Assembly: GCF_008180415.1 (NCBI RefSeq)
Contig: NZ_VTEI01000001.1
Span: 228,829-292,828, forward strand
Length of the DNA: 64,000 bases
Source of the DNA: Rossellomorea vietnamensis
Lineage (GTDB): Bacteria; Bacillota; Bacilli; Bacillales; Bacillaceae_B
Reading direction: 5' to 3'
This document shows positions 1-10,189 of this stretch, one piece after another (positions within the stretch are counted from its first letter, which is position 1; each line of letters opens with the position of its first letter). The translations under genes and the position numbers were made by a program. The notes under the pieces are model-generated. The model was not told where the DNA came from. It searched no databases and saw only the letters and a program-made list of their open reading frames with translations.

Positions 1-479
1 TCCGGCTTCATCGCAAGTGCCCTGGCAATCGCAACACGCTGCTTCTGTCCCCCGGAAAGCTTGGAAGGATAGACATCTGCTTTGTCTTCAAGGCCGACCT
101 TCTTTAAAAGGACCATTGCTTCTTCCCTTGCCTTGCTTTTTTGAATCTTTTTTACTTGAATAGGTGCCTCCATGACATTTTCAATGACTGTCTTATGGGG
201 AAAAAGAAAGAAATGCTGAAAGACCATCCCTACTTTGGCCCTGACTTCATTCAAGTCGTGAGTTCCCTTATTCACTTCTTCCCCTTCAATGATAATCTTT
301 CCGCTGTCTTTCATTTCAAGGAAGTTAAGGCATCTTAGCAAGGTGCTTTTTCCCGAACCACTCGCACCGATAAGACAGACCACATCACTCTCTTTTACTT
401 TCATATCTATATCCTTCAGCACGTGCAAATCGCCAAAGGACTTATTCAATTTTTCAACATTTATCATTTCCTGACTCAA
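1..479 (-). CDS. Polar amino-acid ABC transporter ATP-binding protein (partial, C-terminus beyond window)
   Basis: Nucleotide-binding subunit that would power uptake of a polar amino acid, probably glutamine or a relative, together with the permease and binding protein encoded just upstream. About 159 codons are present. Visible are Walker A GASGSGKST near residue 38, the Q-loop segment VFQHFFLFPHKTV and the signature LSGGQKQR followed by VAIARALAMKP; Walker B lies beyond the window edge. I start it at a TTG at 479-477 because a GGAGGG sits 7 nt upstream and the first residues (MSQEMINVEKLNKSFG) fit the family; an internal ATG four codons later lacks its own ribosome-binding site. It follows the permease stop by 34 nt, so the three genes form one operon. 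The substrate is inferred from family resemblance only. Confidence 0.9.
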   Translation of the reverse strand, partial: MSQEMINVEKLNKSFGDLHVLKDIDMKVKESDVVCLIGASGSGKSTLLRCLNFLEMKDSGKIIIEGEEVNKGTHDLNEVRAKVGMVFQHFFLFPHKTVIENVMEAPIQVKKIQKSKAREEAMVLLKKVGLEDKADVYPSKLSGGQKQRVAIARALAMKP

Positions 480-513
480 ATTAATCCCTCCATCTGTTTT
501 GGAAGTCAGTTCA

Positions 514-1161
514 TTAATCACTTAAAGACATACGCTTTTCGACTAGGTTGACAATCATAGAGAAGAAAAGTACCAACACAAGATAGTAAACCGCTACGAT
601 TAATAGATAGGTCATATAATCAAAGTTATTTGATCCGAGTGTAGTCGCTACACTGAAGAGTTCAAACATACCGATGAAAGATGCCAGCGAGGAATCTTTC
701 AGGGCAATGATAAATTGGTTGCCCATTGGAGGAAGCGCTCTGCGGAAAGCCTGAGGAAGTATAATCCTTCTCATAGTCAATCCGTTGGACATTCCGAGGG
801 AGCGGCCCGCTTCCATCTGGCCCTTATCAATTGACTGGATTGTACCCCTGAAGATTTCAGCTATATAGGCACCATTGTGGAAGGCAAGACCAAGAACTAC
901 CGACCAGAAACCGGAAATATCCAATTCAGTTAAACCAAAATAGAAGATAAAGATCTGAACAATCAAAGGTGTTCCCCGCACTATAAAAATATAAAGATCT
1001 GCGATGATTTCCAGGACTTTCACTTTGGAAATTTTCATAAAGGCAAAAAATAAACCTATGAATATGGCAATGAATACAGATACCACGGTAAGTTGAAACG
1101 TTAAAAGCATTCCCTGAAGGAACACATCGATAGTATCTATGAATGTTTCAAAAAAAGTCAC
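514..1161 (-). CDS. Polar amino-acid ABC transporter permease (GlnP/HisM family)
   Basis: Membrane-spanning subunit of the amino-acid importer, 215 aa with about five hydrophobic segments. The cytoplasmic EAA loop that contacts the ATPase is visible as EAGRSLGMSNGLTMRRIILP followed by QAFRRALPP near residues 118-145. The start is a GTG (1161-1159) with GGAGG seven nt upstream. It lies between the binding-protein gene and the ATPase gene. A hairpin with a T-run sits between it and the binding-protein gene, so it is probably transcribed by read-through at a lower level. Length is usual for the family. The substrate cannot be read from the permease. Confidence 0.93.
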   Translation of the reverse strand: MTFFETFIDTIDVFLQGMLLTFQLTVVSVFIAIFIGLFFAFMKISKVKVLEIIADLYIFIVRGTPLIVQIFIFYFGLTELDISGFWSVVLGLAFHNGAYIAEIFRGTIQSIDKGQMEAGRSLGMSNGLTMRRIILPQAFRRALPPMGNQFIIALKDSSLASFIGMFELFSVATTLGSNNFDYMTYLLIVAVYYLVLVLFFSMIVNLVEKRMSLSD

Positions 1162-1360
1162 CTTATTCCCTCCTATATCTTTATTTCACTTCTTAAACCT
1201 GAATGCAGATTAGGTGATCATTTCTATATCCTGGTGAGTATTTCATCCAACCTGCCTTCTTACTTTTCAAATACTTATGTAGAAGATTGGCCAGGATTGG
1301 GGAATGAAAACTAGTCGAGATTTAAGGAATGAATAATTTGCAATTAAAAGAATTTTAGAT

Positions 1361-1396
1361 AAAAAAAGCGAATGCGCTAAAAATGTGCACATCCGC
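1361..1396 (-). terminator. Intrinsic (probably partial) terminator inside the amino-acid transporter operon
   Basis: On the minus strand a 10-bp stem (GCGGATGTGC / GCGCATTCGC, two G-U pairs) with a 9-nt loop is followed by seven T. It lies just after the binding-protein stop codon and 200 nt before the permease start, where ABC importers often carry an attenuator that keeps the binding protein in excess. Confidence 0.75.
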
Positions 1397-1413
1397 CCTA
1401 AAAATGATGGTGT

Positions 1414-2214
1414 TTATTCTTCTCCCTCAGGGTCAGCTGTAATGTCTTCTCCGAAATATTCTTGACTAATTTCTTCCAACGTTCCGTCTTCTCTAAGTGT
1501 TTCTAACGCTTCATTGATAGCATCAAGAAGTTCTTCATTATCCTGGGCAACGGCAATCGCCTGTTCACTGCGGCCAAGAAGTTCCCTTGCCTCAATTTCC
1601 AAACCAGCACCGATCGCTTCTTTACCTGTAACAAAATCGGTGATGACGGCATCATGCTTCCCTTTGCTCAGAGCTTCAAGTGCAACAACATCACTATCAT
1701 ACGTTTTGATATTCTCTGTTGCTTCACCCGCTGTCTCTGCATAAGTAGAGCCTTTTGATACGGCAATTTCCATTCCTTCCAGATCCGCCAATGTTTCAAC
1801 ATCACTGTCCGGACGTACAAAGATCTGAGGACCTGAGTAGTAATATGGAGTAGAGAAGTCTACTTTCTCAGCACGTTCCTCTGTAATGGTATGACTCGCC
1901 ACTGCTGCATCAAAACGGCCAGACTGGACACCTTCAACAATTCCGGCAAATTTAAATTTCTTTTGTTCCGGATCTAGTCCCAATTCCTCGGCAACCGCCT
2001 CAGCAACGTCGATATCAAAACCTGTCATTGTCCCGTCACCGCTTGTAAAACTGAAAGGTTTGAATTCCCCGGATGCAGCGAAGGTGAATTTACCTTCATC
2101 GACTAAATCCAATCCGCTGTCTGATCCACTTCCGGAACTGCTGTCGTCTGTTCCGCACCCCGTAATTAAAATGGCTGATAATGATAATGCTGCAAAACTG
2201 AATAATTTCTTCAT
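1414..2214 (-). CDS. Extracellular amino-acid-binding lipoprotein of the ABC importer
   Basis: Substrate-binding protein, 266 aa, of the periplasmic-binding type 3 (SBP_bac_3) family that feeds the permease encoded downstream. The N-terminus is a lipoprotein signal: MKK, a hydrophobic stretch, then lipobox ITGC with the acylated Cys at residue 20, followed by a Ser/Gly/Asp linker. The family fold is recognisable in the segments FTFAASGEFKPFSF, GFDIDVAEAVAEELGL, DAAVASHTITEERAEKVDFS and LEEISQEYFGEDI. The mature protein is strongly acidic, as is common in salt-tolerant or alkaliphilic Bacillaceae. First gene of the operon. Ligand specificity (glutamine, cystine or another polar amino acid) is undecided. 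Confidence 0.93.
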   Translation of the reverse strand: MKKLFSFAALSLSAILITGCGTDDSSSGSGSDSGLDLVDEGKFTFAASGEFKPFSFTSGDGTMTGFDIDVAEAVAEELGLDPEQKKFKFAGIVEGVQSGRFDAAVASHTITEERAEKVDFSTPYYYSGPQIFVRPDSDVETLADLEGMEIAVSKGSTYAETAGEATENIKTYDSDVVALEALSKGKHDAVITDFVTGKEAIGAGLEIEARELLGRSEQAIAVAQDNEELLDAINEALETLREDGTLEEISQEYFGEDITADPEGEE

Positions 2215-2229
2215 TTTTCTGTAAATGCC

Positions 2230-2704
2230 CCCTTCAAATCTTTTTAATCATATGTATTATGCTAACAAACTAATGGATGATTCACAAAATTCAAAATTAC
2301 TGATAAATCTGTAAAAACCTGTGAATCCAAGGGTTACACCAAGCAAGCCCAGTTTTCCATTGAAATCCATAAATTTGCAGGCACATCCTTAGTTTTCCTT
2401 TTCCCGTGACAAATAATTTTAAACATCAGAATAGTAATTTAATTGTTATTTTCGAAATTAAACTTCATCAGCCTTCCATTAGTTATCAACCAACTAGAAA
2501 ATCAGGCTGTTTTCATATGAGTTGGTTCTCGCTTCAGTCATATGGAACTTGGAGGCTGGATTTCCCGCTAGTCTGATAGAAGGTTTTAAGCATTCCGCTT
2601 CAATCGATGCTCCCTGCACAAAAGGTTATAACAGCATTTTTAGAAAAGAGACACACAGTAGGAGAGCAAGTTTTTTTGTATGAAGAGAGTTTCCAACATG
2701 CCTT
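2230..2704. other. Gene-free spacer upstream of the amino-acid transporter
   Basis: I see no credible gene here. It must hold the transporter promoter, but no unambiguous -35/-10 pair stands out. AT-rich sequence gives way to repeat-like sequence towards 2600. The B. subtilis hemAXCDBL cluster that follows ysxC in that species is absent at this place. Confidence 0.5.
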
Positions 2705-3131
2705 GCAAATCGAGACACTTCTCAAAACCTGAACCTCTTTTTGCTCCTGAAGTGTCTCCTTTTTGATCTCTCCTATGTGACACTTCAACCTCTTTTTGCT
2801 CCTGAAGTGTCTCTTACAACTCTCCTATGCGACACTTCTACCCCTTTTCTCTCTCAAAGTGTCTCTTAGAACTCTCCTATGCGACACTTCTACCCCTTTT
2901 TTCTCTCGAAGTGTTTCTTACAACTATCCTACGTGACACTTCATCCTCTTTTTGCTCTCGAAGTGTCTTTTACAACTCTCCTATGCGACACTTCAACCTC
3001 TTTTGGCTCCTGAAGTGTCTCTTACAACTCTCCTATGTGACACTTCAACCTCTTTTGGCTCCTGAAGTGTCTCTTACAACTCTCCTATGTGACACTTCAA
3101 TCTCTTTTTTTTTCTGAAATGTCTCTTGGGA
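2705..3131. repeat. Tandem array A: seven clear plus one degenerate 52-bp palindromic units
   Basis: Unit starts are at 2768, 2820, 2872, 2924, 2976, 3028 and 3080, exactly 52 bp apart, with a decayed unit from about 2710. Each unit carries the inverted repeat GACACTTCA ... TGAAGTGTC (about 33 bp from end to end) followed by a conserved 19-bp linker containing CTCTCCTATG. The array fills the spacer between the amino-acid transporter promoter region and the ysxC terminator. Unit length is not a multiple of three and the array is not coding. There are no unique spacers, so it is not a CRISPR. Confidence 0.93.
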
Positions 3132-3166
3132 CACTTATGAGGGACCTATAACACTAGTAAAGACCC

Positions 3167-3204
3167 ATAAAAAAAGAGAATACCCGTGTGGCGGATATTC
3201 TCTC
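3167..3204 (-). terminator. Terminator of the lonA-ysxC operon
   Basis: Minus strand: AGAGAATATCC / GGGTATTCTCT stem with a short loop, followed by seven T, eight bases past the ysxC stop codon. Confidence 0.88.
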
Positions 3205-3211
3205 GTCTTGT

Positions 3212-3793
3212 TTATCTTCTTGCATTAAGAGCGGCCCAGACCTGGTCTTTGCCCAAGCCAGTTTCGGATGAAAAGAGTATGACTTCATCTCCCTCTTTTA
3301 TATCCAGCCCTTCTTTAGTCGCTTTCAAATGCTTCTGCCATTTTCCTTTAGGAATCTTGTCGGCTTTCGTGGCAATGATTACACAAGGAATGCCGTGATG
3401 CTTTAGGAATTCATACATCATGACGTCATCCTGTGTCGGCGGATGACGCAGGTCGACAATCTGAATGACCGCTTTCAGCTGCTCCCGCATTGTGATATAC
3501 GTCTCAATCATTCTTCCCCATGCTTCACGTTCTGTTTTTGAAACTTTAGCAAACCCATACCCCGGAACATCCACAAAATAGATACTTTCTTCTATCTTGT
3601 AAAAATTAAGGGTTTGGGTCTTCCCTGGCTTGGATGAAATCCTCGCCATACTCTTACGGCCGATCATCTTGTTAATAAAAGACGATTTTCCGACGTTGGA
3701 GCGGCCTGCAAGAGCAAACTCGGGAAGATAGTCTCCCGGATACTGCTCCGGCCTTACCGCACTGATTACAAGCTCTACATTATTTACTTTCAC
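3212..3793 (-). CDS. ysxC: Ribosome-biogenesis GTP-binding protein YsxC/EngB
   Basis: Essential TRAFAC-class GTPase needed for late assembly of the 50S ribosomal subunit; 193 aa. G1 is GRSNVGKSS near residue 31, the switch region is [12 protein letters not shown]3 is DVPGYG, G4 is TKADK and a G5-like SSETG is near the C-terminus. An upstream in-frame GTG at 3802 is possible. I choose the GTG at 3793 because an AGGTGA motif is spaced 5 nt before it and the resulting N-terminus [13 protein letters not shown] matches the family start. It overlaps the end of lonA by 14 nt and is co-transcribed with it, as in B. subtilis. Confidence 0.96.
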   Translation of the reverse strand: MKVNNVELVISAVRPEQYPGDYLPEFALAGRSNVGKSSFINKMIGRKSMARISSKPGKTQTLNFYKIEESIYFVDVPGYGFAKVSKTEREAWGRMIETYITMREQLKAVIQIVDLRHPPTQDDVMMYEFLKHHGIPCVIIATKADKIPKGKWQKHLKATKEGLDIKEGDEVILFSSETGLGKDQVWAALNARR

Positions 3794-6113
3794 TTCTCTC
3801 ACCTACTAAAGCTGTTTCTAGTACTTCTTCTATATGGGAAACCAGAACAAACTTAAGATCCTTTCTAACACTTTCCGGGATATCGTCAATATCCTTCTCG
3901 TTGTCTCTCGGGATAATAATTGTTCTAAGGCCCGCACGGTGTGCACTCAGGGATTTTTCCTTCAATCCGCCAATCGGGAGCACACGTCCGCGCAGGGTAA
4001 TTTCCCCTGTCATGCCGACTTCACGTTTTATTTTCCGTCCTGTTAGAGCCGAAACCAGAGCTGTGGCAATCGTGATTCCTGCAGACGGGCCGTCTTTAGG
4101 AACCGCCCCTTCTGGCACGTGAATATGAACATCATATTTCTCATGGAAATTTTCTTCTAAATTCAGATCGGCTGCTTTGGACCTTACATAACTGAATGCC
4201 GCTTGAGCCGACTCTTTCATGACATCCCCAAGCTTTCCTGTCAGGACAAGCTTACCTTTACCTGGAGATAGAGATACTTCAATCTGCAGGGTATCTCCTC
4301 CAACAGAAGTATACGCCAAGCCGGTTGCGACACCAACCTGGTCTTCTGTTTCAGCCTGGCCATAACGGAATTTCTTTTTGCCAAGGAAATCTTCAATATT
4401 CTTTTCCGTGATGACGACTTTCTTTCTCTCACCGGAAACGATCACCTTTGCGGTTTTTCGGCACAATGTTGCCAGCTGGCGTTCCAAGCCCCTGACTCCC
4501 GCTTCTCTTGTATAATAACGGACCACCGCTTGTACAGCATCTTCCCTGACTTGCAGCTGTGATTTTGTTAATCCGTTTTCCGCGATTTGCTTAGGAAGCA
4601 GATGATCTTTGGCGATGTTAATTTTCTCCAATTCTGTATATCCTGCAATCGTGATGATTTCCATTCTGTCCCTTAATGGACCGGGAATAGTGGAAAGGTC
4701 ATTGGCCGTTGCAAGGAACATGACCTTGGAAAGATCATAGGTTTCCTCTATATAATGGTCACTGAAATTGAAGTTTTGTTCAGGATCCAGCACCTCAAGC
4801 ATTGCTGATGAAGGATCTCCCCTGAAGTCGCTTGACATTTTATCGATTTCATCCAACAGAAAGACCGGATTGATGGTACCGGCTTTCTTCATGCCTTGGA
4901 TGATCCTGCCCGGCATGGCGCCGACATAGGTTCGTCTGTGTCCCCGGATCTCTGATTCATCACGCACTCCGCCCAGGGAAACTCGGACAAAATGCCTGCC
5001 AAGAGACTCTGCAATAGATTTGGCAAGGCTGGTTTTCCCCACACCTGGAGGTCCCGCAAGACAAAGGATCGGCCCGCGAAGAGATTGAGTAAGCTTTTGA
5101 ACAGCCAAATATTCAAGTACCCGCTCTTTCACTTTTTCAAGTCCAAAGTGATCTCTGTTCAGTATTTCCTCCGCCTTGATGATATCAAGGTCATCCTCTG
5201 TCTGTGCAGACCAAGGAAGAGAAACCAGCCACTCGATGTAGTTTCTGATCACAGAACTTTCAGCTGAACTTGTAGGGACTTTTTCATAACGGCCCAGTTC
5301 CTTCAATACTGTTTTCTCAATCGCTTCCGGCATGTCGGCTTCTGCAATCCGCTGAGTCAGCTCTTCGATTTCACCGGTTTTGCCTTCTTTATCACCCAGT
5401 TCTTTCTGGATGGCTTTCATTTGCTCTCTAAGATAGTACTCTTTTTGCGTGCGTTCCATAGAACGCTTTACACGCTGGCCGATTTTCTTCTCCAGATTCA
5501 ATACTTCTTTTTCATTGTTGATCGTCTGGATGACAAGCTGTAATCTTTCTTTGATATCGAGCGTTTCAAGAACCTTTTGTTTTTCTTTCATTTTCAGAGG
5601 AAGATGGGAAGCAACTATATCGGCAAGCCTGCCTGGTTCATCGATATCCGAAACCGTGGAATACGTTTCAGCAGAAACTTTCTTGGAAAGCTTTATGTAC
5701 TGCTCGAAATAGTTCAGGAGGGTTCTCATTAACGCCTCTGTTTCAGATTCCTTATCCTCAATGTCTTCGTGTGTCGAAATGTTCACTTCGTAGAACTTCT
5801 CTTCATTCGTGAAATTACTGATTTCCGCCCTTTGGATCCCTTCCACAAGTACCCGTATTGTTCCATTGGGAAGCTTAAGCATTTGTTTGACCTTTGTCAG
5901 CGTTCCCATTTCATAAAAGTCATCGACGCCTGGTTCATCTATATTCATATCTTTTTGAGTGGTCAAAAATATATATTGGTCATCCACCATTGCCTTTTCA
6001 AGCGCCTGGACTGACCTGTCACGCCCTACATCTAAATGAAGGACCATCGTTGGATAAACAAGCAGACCTCTTAATGGAAGGAGGGGAAGAGTTAATTCTT
6101 TCTGTTTTGCCAT
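3780..6113 (-). CDS. lonA: ATP-dependent protease LonA
   Basis: Cytosolic AAA+ serine protease that degrades misfolded and regulatory proteins; 777 aa, usual for LonA. Order: N-terminal LON substrate-binding domain (about 1-205), coiled coil, AAA+ module with Walker [10 protein letters not shown] (about 355) and Walker [10 protein letters not shown], then the protease domain with the Ser/Lys dyad in KDGPSAGIT (Ser677) and GGLKEKS (Lys720). A longer frame opens at 6152, but the ATG at 6113 has GGAGGTG at the right distance and gives the standard N-terminus [16 protein letters not shown]. Followed by overlapping ysxC and preceded by lonB in the usual Bacillus order. Confidence 0.97.
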   Translation of the reverse strand: MAKQKELTLPLLPLRGLLVYPTMVLHLDVGRDRSVQALEKAMVDDQYIFLTTQKDMNIDEPGVDDFYEMGTLTKVKQMLKLPNGTIRVLVEGIQRAEISNFTNEEKFYEVNISTHEDIEDKESETEALMRTLLNYFEQYIKLSKKVSAETYSTVSDIDEPGRLADIVASHLPLKMKEKQKVLETLDIKERLQLVIQTINNEKEVLNLEKKIGQRVKRSMERTQKEYYLREQMKAIQKELGDKEGKTGEIEELTQRIAEADMPEAIEKTVLKELGRYEKVPTSSAESSVIRNYIEWLVSLPWSAQTEDDLDIIKAEEILNRDHFGLEKVKERVLEYLAVQKLTQSLRGPILCLAGPPGVGKTSLAKSIAESLGRHFVRVSLGGVRDESEIRGHRRTYVGAMPGRIIQGMKKAGTINPVFLLDEIDKMSSDFRGDPSSAMLEVLDPEQNFNFSDHYIEETYDLSKVMFLATANDLSTIPGPLRDRMEIITIAGYTELEKINIAKDHLLPKQIAENGLTKSQLQVREDAVQAVVRYYTREAGVRGLERQLATLCRKTAKVIVSGERKKVVITEKNIEDFLGKKKFRYGQAETEDQVGVATGLAYTSVGGDTLQIEVSLSPGKGKLVLTGKLGDVMKESAQAAFSYVRSKAADLNLEENFHEKYDVHIHVPEGAVPKDGPSAGITIATALVSALTGRKIKREVGMTGEITLRGRVLPIGGLKEKSLSAHRAGLRTIIIPRDNEKDIDDIPESVRKDLKFVLVSHIEEVLETALVGERSESK

Positions 6114-6501
6114 AAATACACCTCCAAAAATTCTCGCCCTTTTGAATCTCATAAGTCTTTGTACAATTCTATCTTATTTATATATAGGTGTCCATTTTAG
6201 AGTGGATGGGCACTCTCCTATGAACCCTTGGTGGTCAGGGGTTCATGCTTCAAGCCGGGGATTATTACTCTCACGAAATTCCTGAAATTTCTCGGCTGTC
6301 CTCCTGCCTTAAACAGGTCCCGACCATATTAGACACGATTTAACGAAATATATTACCACTTTAACATTCAAGAGGGCGGGCTGAAACATACCCTCCCTCT
6401 TATTGTACAGCTAAGAATGATCACATTCATGAATTATGCTTAACATATACTTCTCGTATTCCTCTCCAGAGCAGAACTTAAACGATAAATGCATCAGCAA
6501 A
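6114..6501. other. Spacer between lonB and lonA, gene-free
   Basis: No credible gene. Two hairpin-capable stretches are visible: TGAACCC ... GGGTTCA at about 6219-6244, and AGAGGG ... CCCTCT at about 6370-6400, the latter a plausible weak end for lonB transcripts (no T-run). The lonA promoter must lie here, but I cannot place it confidently. Confidence 0.45.
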
Positions 6502-8163
6502 TCATACGCTTTTTTTGTTGTTTTCTTCATTATATGTGATTTCTTCCTCTATTTTCTCTTTATCAAGTGCAATATTGAAAACCTCTTTCAAATGTTTGAC
6601 AGGATGGACCTCTATTCCTTCTATTTCCTGAAGAAGGGCACCCATATTTTCATGAGGGATCACAGCAGCACGTGCACCTGCAAGCTTAGCGGCTTTTACC
6701 TTAGGAAATACTCCCCCCACCGGTTTAACAAAACCATGGATACTGATTTCACCGGTTAAGGCGATATCTGATCTAACCGGAATCCGGTAAATCGATGAAT
6801 AGATTCCCGTAGCCATTGCTATGCCTGCTGAAGGGCCGTCGACTGGGATGCCGCCCGGGAAATTAACATGAATGTCAAATTGGTCGGCAGGAACGCCCAT
6901 CGAGCGCAAAACTGTAAGGACATTTTCGATAGACCCTTTCGCCATACTCTTTCTTCGGATAGATTTACCCTTATCACCGATACTTTCTTCTTCCACGATC
7001 CCAGTGACATTGATGCTCCCTTTTTCCTCTGCAGGAATGACTGTGACCTCAATTTCCAAAAGCGAACCGGAGTTAGGGCCAGTTACCGCAAGGCCATTTA
7101 CGAGGCCAATGGCAGATTTTTCGTTGATTTTCCGGTCCATCCTTGGTGAGAGCTGACTCGACTGAATCATCCATTCTATGTCTTTATCATCGATAAATTC
7201 CCTGTTCTCCGTGATGGCGAGACCTGCGACGATTTGGACCATATTAACTGCTTCTCGGCCGTTTCGGGCATATGATGCAAGAAGTTCCACCCCTTCCTTG
7301 CTGATGGAAATGTTCACTTTTTCCGAAGCATTTTCGGCCACTTTTATTACCTCTTCTTTGTTGAGTTCCCTGAAAAACACTTCCATACACCTTGACCTGA
7401 TTGCAGGCGGTATCTCACTTGGCGTTCTTGTCGTAGCACCAATCAATCTGAAATCTGCCGGAAGCCCATTCTTAAAAATGTCGTGGATATGGGTAGGAAT
7501 TTGTGTATTCTCTTCACTATAATAGGCACTTTCTAAAAAAACTTTACGATCTTCCAGGACTTTCAGCAGCTTATTCATTTGAATAGGATGCAGTTCACCG
7601 ATTTCATCGATAAACAAGACTCCGCCATGGGCATTCGTAACAGCACCCTGCTTTGGCTGAGGAATCCCCGCTTGTCCCATAGCTCCTGCTCCCTGATAGA
7701 TCGGGTCATGCACAGAGCCGATCAACGGATCCGCAATTCCTCTTTCATCAAACCTTGCCGTCGTCGCATCCAATTCCACAAAAACAGAAGTCTTTTTGAA
7801 AGGAGATTGTAACTGCTCTTTAGCCTCCTGCAGGACAAGGCGTGCCGCCGCGGTCTTTCCTACACCTGGCGGACCATAAATAATAACATGCTGAGGATTT
7901 GGACCACATAAAGCAGCCTTTAATGACTTGATGCCATCCTCCTGGCCGACAATATCCTTAAAGCTTTGCGGCCTTACCTTTTCCGAAAGTGGTTCTGAAA
8001 GCGAGATGGACCGCATTTTCCGCAGCTGCTCCATTTCTTTTTTTGATTCGCGATCAATCGAAACCTTTTGTGTGCGTTGACTTTTTAATAAGTTCCAAAA
8101 ATATAAACCGATAATCACCCCGAAAAACAGTTGGATGATCAGTGCTATTCCTGTCCAACTCAT
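6502..8163 (-). CDS. lonB: ATP-dependent protease LonB (membrane-anchored Lon, forespore type)
   Basis: Second Lon protease, 553 aa, shorter than LonA because it lacks the LON substrate-binding domain. The N-terminus is a hydrophobic membrane anchor (IALIIQLFFGVIIGLYFW, residues 6-23). Then come the AAA+ module (Walker [10 protein letters not shown], Walker B VLFIDEIGEL) and the protease domain with Ser445 in DGPSAG and Lys488 in GVFPKVK. In B. subtilis LonB is made in the forespore under sigma-F; that expression is inferred here from orthology. ATG start with GGAGGG eight nt upstream. Monocistronic; it lies between clpX and lonA as in B. subtilis. Confidence 0.95.
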   Translation of the reverse strand: MSWTGIALIIQLFFGVIIGLYFWNLLKSQRTQKVSIDRESKKEMEQLRKMRSISLSEPLSEKVRPQSFKDIVGQEDGIKSLKAALCGPNPQHVIIYGPPGVGKTAAARLVLQEAKEQLQSPFKKTSVFVELDATTARFDERGIADPLIGSVHDPIYQGAGAMGQAGIPQPKQGAVTNAHGGVLFIDEIGELHPIQMNKLLKVLEDRKVFLESAYYSEENTQIPTHIHDIFKNGLPADFRLIGATTRTPSEIPPAIRSRCMEVFFRELNKEEVIKVAENASEKVNISISKEGVELLASYARNGREAVNMVQIVAGLAITENREFIDDKDIEWMIQSSQLSPRMDRKINEKSAIGLVNGLAVTGPNSGSLLEIEVTVIPAEEKGSINVTGIVEEESIGDKGKSIRRKSMAKGSIENVLTVLRSMGVPADQFDIHVNFPGGIPVDGPSAGIAMATGIYSSIYRIPVRSDIALTGEISIHGFVKPVGGVFPKVKAAKLAGARAAVIPHENMGALLQEIEGIEVHPVKHLKEVFNIALDKEKIEEEITYNEENNKKSV

Positions 8164-8299
8164 GCCTTTCCCTCCAGTAATAACTCGTTGTTAAAGGTTA
8201 GTATCTCCTCGAGTTTGGAGGAATAAACAAGTTTTTCTAGGATGAGGGGAATGCATTTTACTTACCTTTATTGTATAGGCAAATTAATGAGTGCTTTGA

Positions 8300-8376
8300 T
8301 TTCCGCTCCAGGGGAACGACTCCGCGGGGCGGGCGGTGAATTAAAAAGCAGAAGCGGCCGTTCAGCGGCGTACTCT
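8300..8376. repeat. Truncated chimera of the two dispersed GC-rich intergenic elements
   Basis: From about 8301 the sequence TCCGCTCCAGG, then ACGACTCCGCGGGGCGGGCG, matches one end of element family 1 (intact copy at 57563-57680, opposite strand). It passes directly into AAAAAGCAGAAGCGGCCG at 8344, the left end of element family 2 (copies near 24.2, 38.9 and 47.9 kb). Both parts are shortened. The rest of the 8164-8540 spacer holds no gene. Confidence 0.75.
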
Positions 8377-8539
8377 TCTGAAAGCAACAATATGAAAACA
8401 GCCTCTTAAAATGAGAAGAAATTAAAATAAGTCTTAGTTAACCAAATACCTTGCTGTTTAATTTAACTCAGTTTTAAGTTATAAAACAGGAGGTAAGTCT
8501 TAGCTGAATTATCTATATCTCCAATTTTTATAAGTGCAC

Positions 8540-8573
8540 AAAAGGTCCTCCACGGCGAACCGGGAGGACCTTG
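8540..8573 (-). terminator. Terminator of clpX
   Basis: Minus strand stem AAGGTCCTCC / GGAGGACCTT with an 11-nt loop, followed by a short T-run, 12 nt past the clpX stop. Confidence 0.75.
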
Positions 8574-8584
8574 TTGGCTTATTG

Positions 8585-9859
8585 TTATGCGGAAGTCTTT
8601 TCTTCGTCATTTCCTTTGATAACCGTGCCGTCTTCCAATAGAAGCTTTGGAGCTTCACTATCGGTGACTGTGCCTGGTGTAATGATACATTTCTTGATAT
8701 CTTCTCTTGAAGGAAGATCGAACATTACCTCAAGCATGATGGTTTCGATGATTGAACGAAGACCGCGGGCACCTGTTTTGCGTTCAATCGCTTTATTGGC
8801 GATTTCTCTAAGTGCATCTTCTTCAAACTCTAATTCCACCTGGTCCAGTTCAAGCATTTTTTGATACTGCTTTACCAGTGCGTTCTTCGGTTTTGTCAGG
8901 ATTTCCACAAGAGCATCCTCATCAAGAGGAGTCAAGCTGGAAATAACCGGCAGACGCCCGATGAATTCCGGGATCAGACCGAACTTCAACAAGTCTTCAG
9001 GAACGACCTTAGCCAGTAATGCTTTATCATTATCGACATTGACTGCTTTCGAGTCGGAACCAAAGCCGATAACTTTTTGCCCAAGGCGTCTCTTCACAAT
9101 TTGCTCGATACCATCAAATGCTCCTCCACAGATAAACAGGATATTTGATGTATCGATTTGGATGAATTCTTGATGCGGATGCTTTCTTCCACCTTGAGGA
9201 GGAACGCTCGCAACCGTACCTTCCAAGATTTTAAGCAGCGCCTGCTGAACACCTTCACCTGAAACATCTCGTGTGATTGAAGGGTTCTCAGATTTTCTGG
9301 CTACTTTATCGATTTCATCGATGTAAATGATGCCGCGTTCTGCTTTTTCTACATCATAATCAGCCGACTGGATCAACTTCAACAGGATGTTTTCCACATC
9401 TTCTCCGACATATCCGGCTTCCGTCAGTGAAGTAGCGTCCGCGATGGCAAACGGTACATTAAGTATGCGGGCCAAAGTCTGGGCTAAAAGGGTTTTACCG
9501 CTTCCTGTCGGCCCAATCATTGCGATATTACTCTTAGATAGTTCAACATCATCCACTTTACTGTTCGAATTGATTCGTTTGTAGTGGTTATAAACAGCTA
9601 CCGCCAAGGACTTCTTCGCCTGCTCCTGGCCTATTACGTATTCGTCGAGGATTTCACGGATTTCCTTCGGTTTAGGAACATCCTTGAACTCAACTTCTTC
9701 TTCTGTTCCAAGCTCCTCTTCCACGATCTCGGTACAAAGCTCGATGCATTCATCACATATATAAACACCCGGTCCTGCTACAAGCTTCCGGACCTGATCT
9801 TGTGTCTTACCACAAAAAGAACATTTCAATTGTCCTTTTTCATCGTTAAATTTAAACAA
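8585..9859 (-). CDS. clpX: ATP-dependent Clp protease ATP-binding subunit ClpX
   Basis: AAA+ unfoldase that feeds substrates to the ClpP peptidase; 424 aa, typical. The N-terminal four-Cys zinc-binding domain has C13, C16, C35 and C38 (CSFCGK ... [10 protein letters not shown]). The AAA+ core shows Walker A GPTGSGKT near residue 117 and Walker [10 protein letters not shown]. The C-terminal sensor-2 segment RKTGARGLR is present. ATG start. It is read separately, between tig upstream and lonB downstream, each with its own terminator. Confidence 0.97.
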   Translation of the reverse strand: MFKFNDEKGQLKCSFCGKTQDQVRKLVAGPGVYICDECIELCTEIVEEELGTEEEVEFKDVPKPKEIREILDEYVIGQEQAKKSLAVAVYNHYKRINSNSKVDDVELSKSNIAMIGPTGSGKTLLAQTLARILNVPFAIADATSLTEAGYVGEDVENILLKLIQSADYDVEKAERGIIYIDEIDKVARKSENPSITRDVSGEGVQQALLKILEGTVASVPPQGGRKHPHQEFIQIDTSNILFICGGAFDGIEQIVKRRLGQKVIGFGSDSKAVNVDNDKALLAKVVPEDLLKFGLIPEFIGRLPVISSLTPLDEDALVEILTKPKNALVKQYQKMLELDQVELEFEEDALREIANKAIERKTGARGLRSIIETIMLEVMFDLPSREDIKKCIITPGTVTDSEAPKLLLEDGTVIKGNDEEKTSA

Positions 9860-10189
9860 TGAAATTCACCCCTTATAAAAAGCTATGTCGTTTCAAAAAA
9901 ATCAAGTTATGTATTGCATTTTATCATACTATATGTCCGGAAAGGAAATTAAACGATCCAACCAATTTTACGCCCGCTTATTAAGGTTTATCCAAAAAAC
10001 GGTCATCCTATTCCTGTTTAGGAGATTATGTAAACGGATTGTAAATGTACCGGTTTCTTCTCCTAAGAGGATTACCAGTTACAGCTTCAATAACAAGCTG
10101 GGTTGAAATCCTTGTGATCTCCAGTCCATCCATTCTTGCTGAGTTAAGTATAAGCTTCAAAAGAGACAGAGGGAAAAATTTCTTATTTT
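9860..10189. other. Spacer between tig and clpX, gene-free
   Basis: About 330 bp, AT-rich, without a convincing coding frame on either strand. It should contain the clpX promoter. A 70-nt stretch next to the clpX start is almost free of G+C, but no clear -35/-10 pair could be chosen. Confidence 0.4.

Noticed and set aside
2827..3117. Plus-strand frame of 96 codons running through array A
   Set aside because: The unit is 52 bp, so the reading frame shifts at each unit; the openness is chance from low stop density in the repeat. No ribosome-binding site and no family resemblance.
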